A DNA stretch of 64,000 nt from an uncultured Muribaculaceae bacterium (GCA_947626355.1 CANQRV010000004.1:37253-101252); one strand, 5' to 3'; counted from the first letter of the stretch, positions 25,601-33,716 are shown. The notes: generated from the letters alone by a model not told the origin. Made by a program: numbers and translations.

Positions 25601-25782
25601 GTCGCTGTTCCCGTGGATGTGCCTTTCTCCATTACGGTGGCACCAATCAGGGGCTCGCCCAATTCGTCGACCACCGTTCCGGTGACCGTCACTTTCTGGG
25701 CCAAAGCCGGGAGCGCGAGTGTCAACAGCATCGCCATTGCCACACAGAGCTTCCGATTCAGTTGAATGCAGATGTTCTTCAT
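22684..25782 (-). CDS. susC: SusC-like TonB-dependent outer-membrane transporter
   Basis: The 1032-residue transporter imports oligosaccharides across the outer membrane using TonB energy. A signal peptide (to about residue 28) is followed by a carboxypeptidase-D-like N-terminal extension (VTGTVVDELGEPLIGATV), the TonB-box region ETVVIGYGSVKKSDATGSV, and a plug with GASPGVVVTTGGGSPEGGATIRIRGG then ASATAIYGSRASNGVIIITT. The long beta-barrel ends in aromatic PRPTTWTIGLIATF. There is no STN domain, so signalling through an anti-sigma factor is unlikely. It heads the operon, with a leader of roughly 200 nt. Confidence 0.95.
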   Translation of the reverse strand: MKNICIQLNRKLCVAMAMLLTLALPALAQKVTVTGTVVDELGEPLIGATVMEKGTSTGTATDLDGNFQLSVNPDGTLVVSYIGYDAVEVPINGQTHFNVVMKENATMLAETVVIGYGSVKKSDATGSVALVTPDEIDANIATSAQDLLVGASPGVVVTTGGGSPEGGATIRIRGGASLNASNDPLIVLDGVPLSSDGVNGMANPLAMIAPDNIESMTILKDASATAIYGSRASNGVIIITTKKGKGGRPQVNFTANMSINNARKTWNVLDASRYREMVGSVFGQDSPAYAALGNANTNWQDEVLRTSISQEYNLSVGGRAGFLPYRVSGSYTNNNGILKDSQMQRVTAGINLTPEFFNGLLKVSANVKGYYIRNRFTDESCVGLAIDSDPTQPVYNQIASNNSEFPWLYNGFNTSTGAYNKFNDQGILNPVACATDKDNIADIYRSNGNLQIDYALHFLPELHFNLNLGYDVSKSTNRITTPQNTPTAWNSGYKDGAAQYYESYELRRNTLLDFYANYKKEFEAIESNLDVMAGYSWQRFDAHGDNNATIITSPGFYQLDAQTLQDTGRLGQLVINPDTESHIGKTYQNAPHYYWNSGNLMLISFFGRLNYTFKDTYLLTFTLRDDGTSRFSKDHRWGLFPSVALGWKINNMPFFEAASETMNEFKLRLGWGQTGQQSVGGYFDYMPTYATSQSGSYYPNMYTGTYVNPYTYYPNGYNPNLKWETTTTWNVGFDMGWLNNRITVALDWYLRNSKDLLATVTVSPGAATTNEMTQNVGSLRNLGIEATIGARVVDTEDWTWNTSFNVAWNQNKITKLNNSNDPNYYVPLGGMGATGNTCQAHKVGYPAFTFLLYEQIYDNNGKPIEGAYVDQNGDGQLNDADLVFRHSPDPKVTMSWNNSVSWKNWDFSIAMRASIGNYMYNNIRAKHVFTGSMYMNNALRNLIDNDWYFQTQQYYSDAFLENAGYVRCDNITLGYTWPNLLNDNLRLRLYGAVQNPFVITKYKGIDPEIYGGIDNSVYPRPTTWTIGLIATF

Positions 25783-25987
25783 GCAAGAATGAAATTTAGT
25801 TATACTTTGGTTGTTTGTTCTCTTTTTTTTGTCTCTCTCTTGAGACTCTACCCTATTTTTCCTTTCGGCCTGCTTTCAGGACCGCACAAGACCATCCTCG
25901 CCTCTGCTCCGATGCGTCTCATGCTGCGTTTGCCAAGATATTACCCGCTTTTCGAGTTTTTCACGCGTATATCTTCCAAATCGGAAG

Positions 25988-25995
25988 CAAAAATA
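25988..25995 (-). promoter_or_regulatory. -7 box of the susC operon
   Basis: TATTTTTG on the minus strand at 25995-25988. No good -33 TTG is seen, which would fit a promoter needing an activator. It implies a 5' leader of about 200 nt before susC. Confidence 0.45.
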
Positions 25996-26032
25996 GCTAT
26001 TATATTTCCTTTGAAGCATTTTTGACATGCCC

Positions 26033-26060
26033 TTAACAGTGTTAATTAACATAATTAACC
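26033..26060. promoter_or_regulatory. AT-rich palindromes upstream of the susC promoter
   Basis: GTTAATTAAC at 26041-26050 is a perfect 10-bp palindrome, flanked by TTAAC-AGT-GTTAA at 26033-26045 and ATAATTAACC. They lie about 40-70 bp upstream of the susC -7 box, where an activator or repressor site would be expected. No susR or hybrid two-component gene is in the window. Confidence 0.3.
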
Positions 26061-26112
26061 AAATGCGCCGCTTACGTGGCGTAAACGGCGCCTTTCGGGC
26101 AGCCTGTCCTTC

Positions 26113-27318
26113 TCACAGACGCCACGAAGCCTTCACTTTCCTTCTCACGGCCATCACGTTTACGGCGATGATCACCACCGTAAGGGCGACTCCCGCCGCC
26201 ATGCCTGGCAGCCAGCCCCCTCCTGTGGCTCCAAGCCCTTCCAGAGCCCCGATGTAGAAGCAGCGCAGCAGAAGGGCGCTCCCCACGGCGAGGACACACG
26301 CCGCCCCCGAGGCCCATACCACGATCCCCTCGTAGGGGCGCGCCACGGCGCCCGTGTCGTAGCCGAGCATGAGTAGCCGGTGGAGCGTCTGGCGGTTCTT
26401 CTCCATCAGCAGCGATACGGAGAGCATCAGTATGAAGAGCGAGAGCACGGTGATCAGCAGCCCCACGGCCAGCACTATGCCCGTCACCACCCTCAGCAGG
26501 TAGGAGGCCGAGCTGCCGCTCTTGTCGCCCGCCACCTCCAGCCCGTGGGCCTCGAGGTAGTCGCCGATGGCCACGTCGCCGGGACGGCTCACGTCGATGA
26601 TCAGCCGCGACGGCGCCTTCCGTTCCCCGCTGCCGAGGGTGCGGTTGCTCCATTCCATGAAGCTCTCCGGCACGAGGATGGTGTTGAGGCGGTTGCTGAA
26701 GCCCACCACGCGTCCGGTGAGGTGCAGTCGCCGGGCGCCGTCGTCGGAACTGAGGTCGAGTCCCAGGGGTATGCCCCCCACGAGCTGCTCGGAGATTTTC
26801 GGAAGTCCTGCCGAGCCTGCGAAGCCGAAGTTGTAGAGAGTGAGGTAGTCTTTCGATATGATCACGGGCACCTCGCGGTCGCCCTCGCGGAAGCCCCATC
26901 CGGCGCCCGCCGCTTCGACGAAGCGGTCGGGAATCGACTCGAAGAAGAGCATCGTCTCCATGTCGCGGCCGCCGTTGCCCACTGTGGCCCACACCCGGTA
27001 GTCGGTGGCCTGGAATTCCCCTGTCCCCCTCACCCACGGCTGCCGCCGCAGGTCTTCGATCTCCTCTTCGCTGAAGGTCTTGGCATTCCCGTCGAGCATG
27101 TCTTCGGAGGTCACCTTCTTGTTGACCACAAGATAGTCGCTGTTGACAAACGAGTCGTCGCTCTCCCATAGCGAGCTGGCGTCCTCATAGAATTGCACGC
27201 CCCCCGCGATGATGGCGAGACCGATGAAATTGGAGATTATGAAGCCCGCCACTCTCGACGGGGAAGTGTTCTTGCGGAGAAGTCGGTTGATAAGTTTCAT
27301 TCCATTTCTGTTTTGCAT
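26113..27318 (-). CDS. FtsX-like ABC transporter permease
   Basis: A four-helix MacB/FtsX-type permease of 401 residues (or from M7 at 27300, MKLINRLLRKNTSPSRV, which fits relatives better). One hydrophobic segment near residues 25-45 precedes a large periplasmic domain (DASSLWESDDSFVN to about residue 270). Three more segments follow, around VVTGIVLAVGLLITVLSLFILM, VWASGAACVLAVG and AAGVALTVVIIAVNVMAV. Such permeases move lipoproteins, peptides or mechanical signals rather than pumping solutes. It lies 10 bp after the ATPase gene and forms a three-gene unit with it and a lipoprotein. Function is not known. Confidence 0.8.
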   Translation of the reverse strand: MQNRNGMKLINRLLRKNTSPSRVAGFIISNFIGLAIIAGGVQFYEDASSLWESDDSFVNSDYLVVNKKVTSEDMLDGNAKTFSEEEIEDLRRQPWVRGTGEFQATDYRVWATVGNGGRDMETMLFFESIPDRFVEAAGAGWGFREGDREVPVIISKDYLTLYNFGFAGSAGLPKISEQLVGGIPLGLDLSSDDGARRLHLTGRVVGFSNRLNTILVPESFMEWSNRTLGSGERKAPSRLIIDVSRPGDVAIGDYLEAHGLEVAGDKSGSSASYLLRVVTGIVLAVGLLITVLSLFILMLSVSLLMEKNRQTLHRLLMLGYDTGAVARPYEGIVVWASGAACVLAVGSALLLRCFYIGALEGLGATGGGWLPGMAAGVALTVVIIAVNVMAVRRKVKASWRL

Positions 27319-27328
27319 GCCCGGAGCG

Positions 27329-27982
27329 TCAGAGCCTCAGGCGTATGTCGGCCTCTATCAGCAGGGGATTTCCCACGGATGTGGCGATGACGGCTGCCTC
27401 CCGGCGCCTCGCCTCGGAGAGGATGATCGAGGCCGCGAGCCGGTTGTTGGCCTCGTCGAGATGGCTCACGGGCTCGTCGAGGAGCAGGAAATCGAAAGGC
27501 TGGCAGAGCGAGCGTATCAGCGCCACGCGCTGCTGCTGCCCCACGGAGAGCTTCGATGCCTTGTAGTCGCGGCGCATGTCTACGCCGAGCTCCTTCATCC
27601 AGCGCTCCGCCTGGGCGGCGGAGACGTCGCCGGTGAGCGCCCGCTTGAGCTCGATGTTCTCCATGGCGGTGAGCTCGCCGAAGAGTCCCGGCTCCTGCGG
27701 CAGGTAGGCCAGGCTCTCGCGCCGCAGCCGCTGCCACTGCGCTATGGAGAGGCTTCCCGCGTCGGTGCCGTCGAAGGTCAGGGTGCCTTGGTAGTCGCTC
27801 CTCGCTCCGTAGATGAAGGAGCAGAGGCTCGACTTGCCGGCGCCGCTGGCTGCCTCTATCATGTAGGTGGCACCGCGCCTGAACGTCAGGGTGCGCCGCC
27901 ACACCTCCGACTCGCCGGCGCCCTCTCCGGCAAATACCTCCGGCAGAAGTCCTTCGAGCCTTATCTCATTTAAGCGTTCCAT
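27329..27982 (-). CDS. ABC transporter ATPase with degenerate motifs
   Basis: The partner ATPase of the FtsX-like permease, 217 residues. Recognisable are a Walker A variant EAASGAGKSS (the first glycine is replaced by alanine), a Q-loop LAYLPQEPG, signature LSVGQQQRVALIRSL and Walker B FLLLDEPVSHLDE. The switch histidine normally found in VTHD is missing; the equivalent stretch reads VIATSVGNP. That suggests weak or unusual ATP hydrolysis. The start overlaps the end of the lipoprotein gene by 17 bp, so translation is coupled. Confidence 0.85.
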   Translation of the reverse strand: MERLNEIRLEGLLPEVFAGEGAGESEVWRRTLTFRRGATYMIEAASGAGKSSLCSFIYGARSDYQGTLTFDGTDAGSLSIAQWQRLRRESLAYLPQEPGLFGELTAMENIELKRALTGDVSAAQAERWMKELGVDMRRDYKASKLSVGQQQRVALIRSLCQPFDFLLLDEPVSHLDEANNRLAASIILSEARRREAAVIATSVGNPLLIEADIRLRL

Positions 27983-29438
27983 TTTTCTCTGCGGGAGCTG
28001 CCGGGGTTGCGGGAGCTGCCTCCGCCGGCTGCGTTGGCTTTGCGGCCGCCGGAGTGCTCTGGCCCGATGCCTTGTTGAAGAATCTCAGCAGTGTGATGGC
28101 GGCGTTCTCCTTGGGATTGTCGCTCTTCACCACGAGGTCGAGCTCGAGGCTGTCGTGCTCCTTGATGAGGCGTGCCGTGAGCAGGCTCACAGGCAGCTCC
28201 ACCGACTTGAAAGCCTCGTCGGCCACCACGATGCCGAATGTGGAGCCCTTGAGCTTCGAGGCCGCTTCCTTCACGGGCATTCCCTTGCCGCTCCCCGCGC
28301 CGGCTGTGAGCATTACGTATTTGCCGTCTGTCTTTGTCTGTCCCGCGAGGCCGAGGATGCCGAGCAGAGCCTGGTTGGCCCCGTCTTTTGTGGTGATCAC
28401 GGCGCGTAGTCCCTGTCCGGGATTCTGGGCGTCGCTAAGGCCGATGGCGGCAGTCCCGTCGATGGGGCTCAGCATATCGGCATATCCCTGCTGGCCCACC
28501 ATGGAGGCGACGCCCTGGAGTTTCTTGATAAGGGCCGCGCTGAGGTCGATTGCCATGAGGGCCTGCACGTCGCCGCCGATTTTCTCGGCCACGGAGGTGT
28601 CGATCTTCCCTGTGGGCAGCAGGTATTTCGCATATCCGCCGTCGGAGTTGAGCACATTGCCTTTCACCCGGAGCCCTCCGTTGTCGAAGTCTATGGTGGC
28701 GAGATAGGCGGTGGCGTCGGCGAATGCGGTGGAGAGGGCCATGGGGCCGTAGCTTCCTCCGGAGGGGAACCCGGCGCCCGAGCTGGTGCGGGCCACGGCG
28801 TTGGCGTCGCTCCACACGGATATGTCATGCCTGCCGGTCATGAGCTCCGTGGCTTTGTTGCTCATGAAGCTGCGTGATTTGCCGAGGGTGGTGAAGTTGG
28901 CCGTGGCCTTGGCGTCGATGGTGCTGTCGGAGCTGAGGCATACCCACATCTGCGCGCCCTTGATGGCTATGTTGCCGCAGACGTCGATGTCGCCCGCCTT
29001 GCTGAATCTGCGGCCTGTGGTGCTCTCGGCGAAGCTCCGGAATCTGCCGGTGTCGGCCACCATGGCCGTCAGGTAGCTGTTGTAGATGTCGCTGAAGAAT
29101 ACGGCGCAGGCCGGGTCGACGCCGCTCTCCCCTGAGACCACGGTCTCCACGGCGCTCCGTGTCTTGGCGTCGGAGATGCCGTCGACCAGGGTCTTCACTT
29201 CCTGCGGGATGGCGACCTTGCCCCCTTCGCTGCGGCAGCCGGCCTTCTCGAGTATGGCCTCCGGACTGATCACGGCCACGGCCGATACGGAGGAGGGCAC
29301 GGTGGAGAGCAGCGCCTCGGCGTCGGAGTTGTCGCTGTCGGAGCAGCCCGGCAGCGAGATGGAGGCGATGAGCAGGAGCGACGCCATCATTATATGGCGC
29401 AGACTCCTGGATGTCTTGTGGTTTTGATGTGTATTCAT
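27966..29438 (-). CDS. DUF4836-like lipoprotein
   Basis: A 490-residue lipoprotein with lipobox ISLPGCSDSDNS; the signal probably starts at an internal methionine (MMASLLLIASISLPGC). Features are LSTVPSSVSAVAVISPEAILEKAG near the N-terminus, repeated alpha/beta stretches such as GDVQALMAIDLSAALIKKLQGV, and a C-terminal Ala/Pro-rich tail (TPAAAKPTQPAEAAPATPAAP). This pattern resembles DUF4836 proteins of Bacteroidales, whose function is unknown. It is the first gene of an operon with the ABC ATPase and FtsX-like permease. A weak TAACTTTA -7-like box lies upstream near 29510. Confidence 0.7.
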   Translation of the reverse strand: MNTHQNHKTSRSLRHIMMASLLLIASISLPGCSDSDNSDAEALLSTVPSSVSAVAVISPEAILEKAGCRSEGGKVAIPQEVKTLVDGISDAKTRSAVETVVSGESGVDPACAVFFSDIYNSYLTAMVADTGRFRSFAESTTGRRFSKAGDIDVCGNIAIKGAQMWVCLSSDSTIDAKATANFTTLGKSRSFMSNKATELMTGRHDISVWSDANAVARTSSGAGFPSGGSYGPMALSTAFADATAYLATIDFDNGGLRVKGNVLNSDGGYAKYLLPTGKIDTSVAEKIGGDVQALMAIDLSAALIKKLQGVASMVGQQGYADMLSPIDGTAAIGLSDAQNPGQGLRAVITTKDGANQALLGILGLAGQTKTDGKYVMLTAGAGSGKGMPVKEAASKLKGSTFGIVVADEAFKSVELPVSLLTARLIKEHDSLELDLVVKSDNPKENAAITLLRFFNKASGQSTPAAAKPTQPAEAAPATPAAPAEKNGTLK

Positions 29439-29533
29439 GTAGGTCTTGTGTTTGGTCTGGGTGTGTTTTTGCCTCCGGCTCCGTCAGCCGGTGCGTTTGG
29501 GGCGGTAAAGTTAGCAATTATTTTCGATTATGC

Positions 29534-29564
29534 TTTGCTGCTAAGCCTATTATTATTAATTTCG
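29534..29564 (+). promoter_or_regulatory. probable promoter of aspC
   Basis: TTTG at 29534-29537, 19-nt spacer, TAATTTCG at 29557-29564 (one mismatch in the last TTTG). The leader to 29633 is about 60 nt. Confidence 0.4.
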
Positions 29565-29632
29565 CAATGTGAAAACGTGTGTTTTCGCCCGCGACCTTAA
29601 TATCTAAGCCACCTAAAAAATTGTAAATTGCT

Positions 29633-30820
29633 ATGATTCAGATTTCAGAAAGGGTGGCATCGCTCTCACCCTCGGCCACATTGGCCATGTCGCAGAAGAG
29701 CGCGCAGCTGCGCGCCAGTGGCGTCGACGTCATCAACATGTCGGTCGGCGAGCCTGATTTCGATACCCCCGCTCATATCAAAGAGGCAGCCAAGCGTGCC
29801 ATCGATGAGAATTATTCCCGCTACACCCCTGTGGCCGGCTATCTTAGCCTGCGCGAGGCCGTGAGCGCCAAGCTCCGCTCGGAGAACGGCCTTGAGTTCG
29901 ACCCGTCGCGGATCGTGGTCGGCAACGGCGCCAAGCAGGAGCTCTGCAATGTGGTGCTCGCCACTGTCAATCCCGGCGACGAGGTGTTGATTCCCGTGCC
30001 TGCATGGGTGAGCTATGTGGAGATGGTGAAGCTGGCGGGCGGCGTGCCGGTGCTGGTGCATGCCGGTCTTGAGACTGACTTCAAGATCTCCCCGGAGCAG
30101 CTCGAGGCTGCCGTGACGCCCCGCACGCGGCTGCTGATGCTCAATTCTCCCAGCAACCCTACAGGCAGCATTTACACCCGTGAGGAGCTGGAGGCTTTCG
30201 CGGAGGTGCTGCGCCGATATCCCGACGTGCTCGTGCTCTCCGACGAGATCTACGAGCATATCAGCTTTGCCGGGCCGGTGGCAAGCATCGCCCGCTGCGG
30301 GGGTATGTCGGATAGGGTGGTGGTGGTCAACGGTGTCTCGAAGGCATATGCCATGACCGGGTGGCGCATCGGGTATATGGCTGGCCCGGAACCGGTGGCG
30401 AAGGCAGTGACCAAGCTTCAGGGACAGTACACCTCCGGCGCGTCGTCGATCGCCCAGAAGGCGGCCGAGGCCGCATACACCGGGAGTCAGGAATGTGTGG
30501 AGGAGATGCGCGAGGCGTTCCGCCGCCGCCGCGACCTCATTGTGGAGCTTGCCTCGGATATTCCCGGCTGGATGGTCAACCGTCCGGACGGCGCTTTCTA
30601 TCTTTTCCCCGATGTCAGCGCCCTCATCGGCAGGGAGATAGGCGGTCGGCGCATCGAGACGTCGGGTGATTATGTGATGTATCTTCTCGAGGTGGCCAAT
30701 GTGGCGACGGTCGATGGCGCGGCGTTCTGCGCTCCAGGCTATATCCGGCTGAGCTATGCCACTTCCGACGACAATATCCGCGAAGCCATGCGCCGCATTC
30801 GTGAGGCCACACTCCGCTGA
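29633..30820 (+). CDS. aspC: aspartate aminotransferase (PLP-dependent, class I)
   Basis: Cytosolic transaminase that exchanges the amino group between aspartate and 2-oxoglutarate. The 395-residue sequence has SVGEPDFDTPAHIKEAAKRAI, NSPSNPTGSIYTREELE, the aspartate of LSDEIYEHI and the PLP-lysine motif NGVSKAYAMTGWRIGYM. The C-terminal FCAPGYIRLSYATSDDNI carries the substrate carboxylate-binding arginine. These are hallmarks of the bacterial subgroup Ib enzymes. It is a single-gene unit, convergent with the steroid-reductase-like operon. High confidence. Confidence 0.93.
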   Translation: MIQISERVASLSPSATLAMSQKSAQLRASGVDVINMSVGEPDFDTPAHIKEAAKRAIDENYSRYTPVAGYLSLREAVSAKLRSENGLEFDPSRIVVGNGAKQELCNVVLATVNPGDEVLIPVPAWVSYVEMVKLAGGVPVLVHAGLETDFKISPEQLEAAVTPRTRLLMLNSPSNPTGSIYTREELEAFAEVLRRYPDVLVLSDEIYEHISFAGPVASIARCGGMSDRVVVVNGVSKAYAMTGWRIGYMAGPEPVAKAVTKLQGQYTSGASSIAQKAAEAAYTGSQECVEEMREAFRRRRDLIVELASDIPGWMVNRPDGAFYLFPDVSALIGREIGGRRIETSGDYVMYLLEVANVATVDGAAFCAPGYIRLSYATSDDNIREAMRRIREATLR

Positions 30821-30864
30821 CAATACTTCTGTCGGGGCCCGGCAAGCCGGGAATCAAATCAATC

Positions 30865-31674
30865 TCAGCGCCGTATGCCCTTATCGAGCATGCGTCGCTT
30901 CACGGCCATGCGCAGCGGGGTCGGAGCCATCCCCACCGCCACGATGCCTATGCGGTTGAGCAGCCCGTTGATATACTGGCGCTTCCCTTTCAGCATCCGG
31001 CGCAGCGCCTTGCGTGTGAACTGTTCCGGTGTCTGGAGGGCGCCGATCGAGACGGCGAGGCGCTTGAGGTTTTCGGGAAGGCCGAAAAGGTCGGTGGCGA
31101 TGCCTCCGGGACACGCCACGGTGAGAGTCACGCCGGAGTCGGCCAGCTCGTAGGCCATGGCGCGCGAGAAGACCCTGATGTAGGCCTTGGTGGCCGCGTA
31201 GAGCGCGATGCCGGGCATAGGGGTCCAGCACGACATCGACGACATATTGAGGATGCGTCCGCCGCCGCGGGCCACGAAGCGCCGCGCGAACGCCGCCGTC
31301 AGCGAGGTGACGGCGCGCACGTGGAGGTCGATGAAGCAGTCGGCCTTCCTTTCCGGCGTCTCCACGACAGGAGCGAAGGAGAAGATGCCTGCGTCGTTGA
31401 TGAGCATGGAGACGTCGAGCCCCAGTTCATCCACCTTCGCCGTGATTACCCCGGCGGCGTCGGGGCGGCAGAGGTCGATCGTGAGCGGCCACGTCCTCAC
31501 TCCCCGTTTCTCCGACAAGCCGGCGGCCGCCTCGCGGAGCTCACGGTCGCGGTTGGAGACCATCACTATGTCGGCGCCCCGCTCGGCGAGGCGGCGGCAG
31601 AACTCCAGGCCGATGCCGGAGCAGGCGCCGGTGACGAGGGCCACGGTGCCCTTCAGATCATTTCGCTTTCCCAT
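30865..31674 (-). CDS. short-chain dehydrogenase, candidate 3-beta-hydroxysteroid dehydrogenase
   Basis: A classical SDR of 269 residues: cofactor motif TGACSGIG (15-22), NDAG (93-96), catalytic serine in NMSSMS (145-146), Y159 and K163 in YAATK, and ACPGGIATD after it. The C-terminal helices (LNRIGIVAVGMAPTPLRMAVKRRML) suggest membrane association. It is the third gene of an operon whose first two products are steroid 5-alpha-reductase-like and Old-Yellow-Enzyme-like. That trio is known in gut Bacteroidales for making allo-bile acids such as isoallolithocholate. I infer reduction of a 3-keto steroid to the 3-beta alcohol; specificity is not shown by the sequence. It overlaps the preceding gene by 17 bp. 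Confidence 0.8.
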   Translation of the reverse strand: MGKRNDLKGTVALVTGACSGIGLEFCRRLAERGADIVMVSNRDRELREAAAGLSEKRGVRTWPLTIDLCRPDAAGVITAKVDELGLDVSMLINDAGIFSFAPVVETPERKADCFIDLHVRAVTSLTAAFARRFVARGGGRILNMSSMSCWTPMPGIALYAATKAYIRVFSRAMAYELADSGVTLTVACPGGIATDLFGLPENLKRLAVSIGALQTPEQFTRKALRRMLKGKRQYINGLLNRIGIVAVGMAPTPLRMAVKRRMLDKGIRR

Positions 31675-32893
31675 TCTCGCGTCTTATCCTGTCGATCTCG
31701 CGGCAGATGCCCTTGGGGAGATTGTCGAGATGCTGGTGGCAGGCCATCTCCCGCGAATACATCCTCGCGATGCAGTAGTTGATATGCTCGCAGCCGTTGA
31801 CGCAGTCGGCGTCGTCGCGCATGTGGTTGACAAACTCCGGGTCGTTGAGCAGCGCGCGCCCCATCTGTATGAACTCGAAACCCTCCTCGTCGACGAGCCG
31901 GTCGGCGTCGCGGCGGCTGGTGACGCCACCCACATATACGAGCGGCAGCTTCAGCTCGCGGCGGAACACCCGCGCGTCGTCGAGGAAATAGAGCGGACGG
32001 AAGGGTTCGTAGGGTATCATCATGCTTCCGAACATCCTCACTCCGTATTTAAGCCACCACTGCTTCATGTAATAGGTCATGGAGTAGATCGGCATCCTGC
32101 CCCTCATCACATACATCGGGGCTTTGCTCACGAAGCCTCCGGAGAGCACTATGGCGTGGGCGCCGAGGCTCTCTATCTCGCGGGCCACCGTGAGGCAGTC
32201 GTCGATGTCGAGTCCCCCCTTGAAGCCGTCGCGCATGTTGGTCTTCACGATCACGCCCATATCCTGGCCGGCCGCGCGCATCACCTCCTCCATCACCATG
32301 CGGAGCAGCCGCATGCGGTTGTCGAGCGGGCCGCCGAAGTCATCGCGGCGGTGGTTGGTGAAGGGGGAGAGGAACTGGGATATCAGGTAGCCGTGGCCGG
32401 CGTGCACCTCCACGCAGTCGAAGCCTGCGTCGCGGGCGAGGGAGACGGCGGTGCCGAAGTCGCGGGCCATCTGCCTGATCTCGTCGGGACGCAGCGCCCT
32501 GACGATGGTCGGGGAATAGAGGTTGAAGCCGCCGCTGGCCCCCACGGGGATGCCGCCGGCGGTCTTGATGTGGGTCATGTTGCCGCAGTGGCCGATCTGG
32601 ATCGAGGCCTTTGCTCCCTGGGCATGCACGTCGTCGGTGATCTGTCGCAGGGGCTTCACGATCTCGGGGCGTAGCCAGAGCTGGGTGTCGAAAGAGAGGG
32701 CCGAGCGGTTGATGCCGGCGTATGCGAGCGTCGTCATGCCGACGCCGCCGCGGGCCACGCTGACGTGGTAGTCGTGGAGCATGGGTGTGGGATTGTTGTC
32801 CTTGCCCATACCCTCGAAGGCCGCGGACCGGATGGTGCGGTTGCGGAGCTCCACGGGGCCTATCCTGGCCGGAGTGAAAAGGTTGTTGGTCAT
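31658..32893 (-). CDS. Old-Yellow-Enzyme-like flavin oxidoreductase, candidate steroid 5-beta-reductase/ene-reductase
   Basis: The 411-residue protein is an NADH:flavin oxidoreductase TIM barrel: FTPARIGPVELRNRTIRSAAFEGM at the N-terminus, SIQIGHCGNMTH, the active-site stretch VEVHAGHGYLISQFLSP then TNHRRDDFGG, and FIQMGRALLNDPEFV near the end. The C-terminal cysteines in DCVNGCEHINYC could hold a Fe-S centre as in larger 2,4-dienoyl-CoA reductase relatives, although the big second domain of those enzymes is absent. In Bacteroidales such enzymes next to a 5-alpha-reductase reduce or form the steroid 4,5 double bond. It lies 11 bp after that gene and overlaps the SDR gene. Confidence 0.8.
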   Translation of the reverse strand: MTNNLFTPARIGPVELRNRTIRSAAFEGMGKDNNPTPMLHDYHVSVARGGVGMTTLAYAGINRSALSFDTQLWLRPEIVKPLRQITDDVHAQGAKASIQIGHCGNMTHIKTAGGIPVGASGGFNLYSPTIVRALRPDEIRQMARDFGTAVSLARDAGFDCVEVHAGHGYLISQFLSPFTNHRRDDFGGPLDNRMRLLRMVMEEVMRAAGQDMGVIVKTNMRDGFKGGLDIDDCLTVAREIESLGAHAIVLSGGFVSKAPMYVMRGRMPIYSMTYYMKQWWLKYGVRMFGSMMIPYEPFRPLYFLDDARVFRRELKLPLVYVGGVTSRRDADRLVDEEGFEFIQMGRALLNDPEFVNHMRDDADCVNGCEHINYCIARMYSREMACHQHLDNLPKGICREIDRIRRENGKAK

Positions 32894-32904
32894 GAGTCAG
32901 GGTG

Positions 32905-33681
32905 TCAGTAGATGAAAGGGAGGATGTATCGGCGCCGGAGGGAGGTGTAGCTCTCTCCGAACTCGCTGCAGTATCGGCGGTGGATTGCCACGGCCCTCGG
33001 GGCGAGGTTGGCGAAGGTCCAGAGCGCGAAGACGGCGCCTCCGAGGCTCCAGGTGAGGATGGCGTATCCCGTCCACTCCACAAACTCGCCGAAATAGTTG
33101 GCGGAGGTGACATATCTGTACATCCCTTTCATGGGGATGTGGTGGCGCGTGTCGCCCGGCTCGCGCAGATGGCGTATCACGTTGTCGCTGTGTAGGTTGA
33201 TGCCCATGCCGGTGAAAAAGACGATGGTGCCTGCGATGAAGCGCGGGTCTGCCAGCCACTCCACGGGATAGGCGTCGGCGTCCGAGACGTAGAAGAGCCA
33301 GCCGCCGATCATGTATGCGTTGATGAGGTTGAACGCCACGCCCATCGAGACGATGGCCAGCGGCATCCTGTTGCGGCCGCGCATCAGAAGCGGGAAGATG
33401 AAGCTGCGCTGGAAATAGTGGAGCTCGAAGAGGGAGGCCATGACAATCAGCGCCGGCTCGCAGCGGCGGGGGCTGAGGAGCCAGAAGAGGAGCATGGCGA
33501 TGAAGACGGGACTCTCCATGAGCACCCAGCCGAGACGGTTGCCGACCGAGGGGCCCCACCTGCCCGAATACATCATGCCGTAGCCGGCGTTGATTTTCCT
33601 CAGCGCTATCGCCACAATCACCGCGAGCGCAGTCATGACCGCAAGCACGACGTTATAGAAATCTATGGAAAACATAGGCAT
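32905..33681 (-). CDS. 3-oxo-5-alpha-steroid 4-dehydrogenase (steroid 5-alpha-reductase) family protein
   Basis: A 258-residue polytopic membrane protein of the SRD5A family, with about six or seven hydrophobic segments. The C-terminal third carries the family signature: MYRYVTSANYFGEFVEWTGYAILTWS, then TFANLAPRAVAIHRRYCSEFGESY and the terminal LRRRYILPFIY. In eukaryotes and a few gut bacteria this fold reduces 3-oxo-delta-4 steroids with NADPH at the membrane to give 5-alpha products. It is the first gene of a three-gene operon with OYE-like and SDR enzymes and has its own promoter. Family is clear; a bile acid or steroid substrate is inferred from the operon. Confidence 0.88.
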   Translation of the reverse strand: MPMFSIDFYNVVLAVMTALAVIVAIALRKINAGYGMMYSGRWGPSVGNRLGWVLMESPVFIAMLLFWLLSPRRCEPALIVMASLFELHYFQRSFIFPLLMRGRNRMPLAIVSMGVAFNLINAYMIGGWLFYVSDADAYPVEWLADPRFIAGTIVFFTGMGINLHSDNVIRHLREPGDTRHHIPMKGMYRYVTSANYFGEFVEWTGYAILTWSLGGAVFALWTFANLAPRAVAIHRRYCSEFGESYTSLRRRYILPFIY

Positions 33682-33716
33682 TCGCTCCCTTACGGGGATT
33701 ATATGATGATTTTATG

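Noticed and set aside
30838..30851. CCCGGC/GCCGGG hairpin between aspC and the SDR gene as a terminator
   Set aside because: The stem is short and there is no T tract on either strand, so termination there is not supported.
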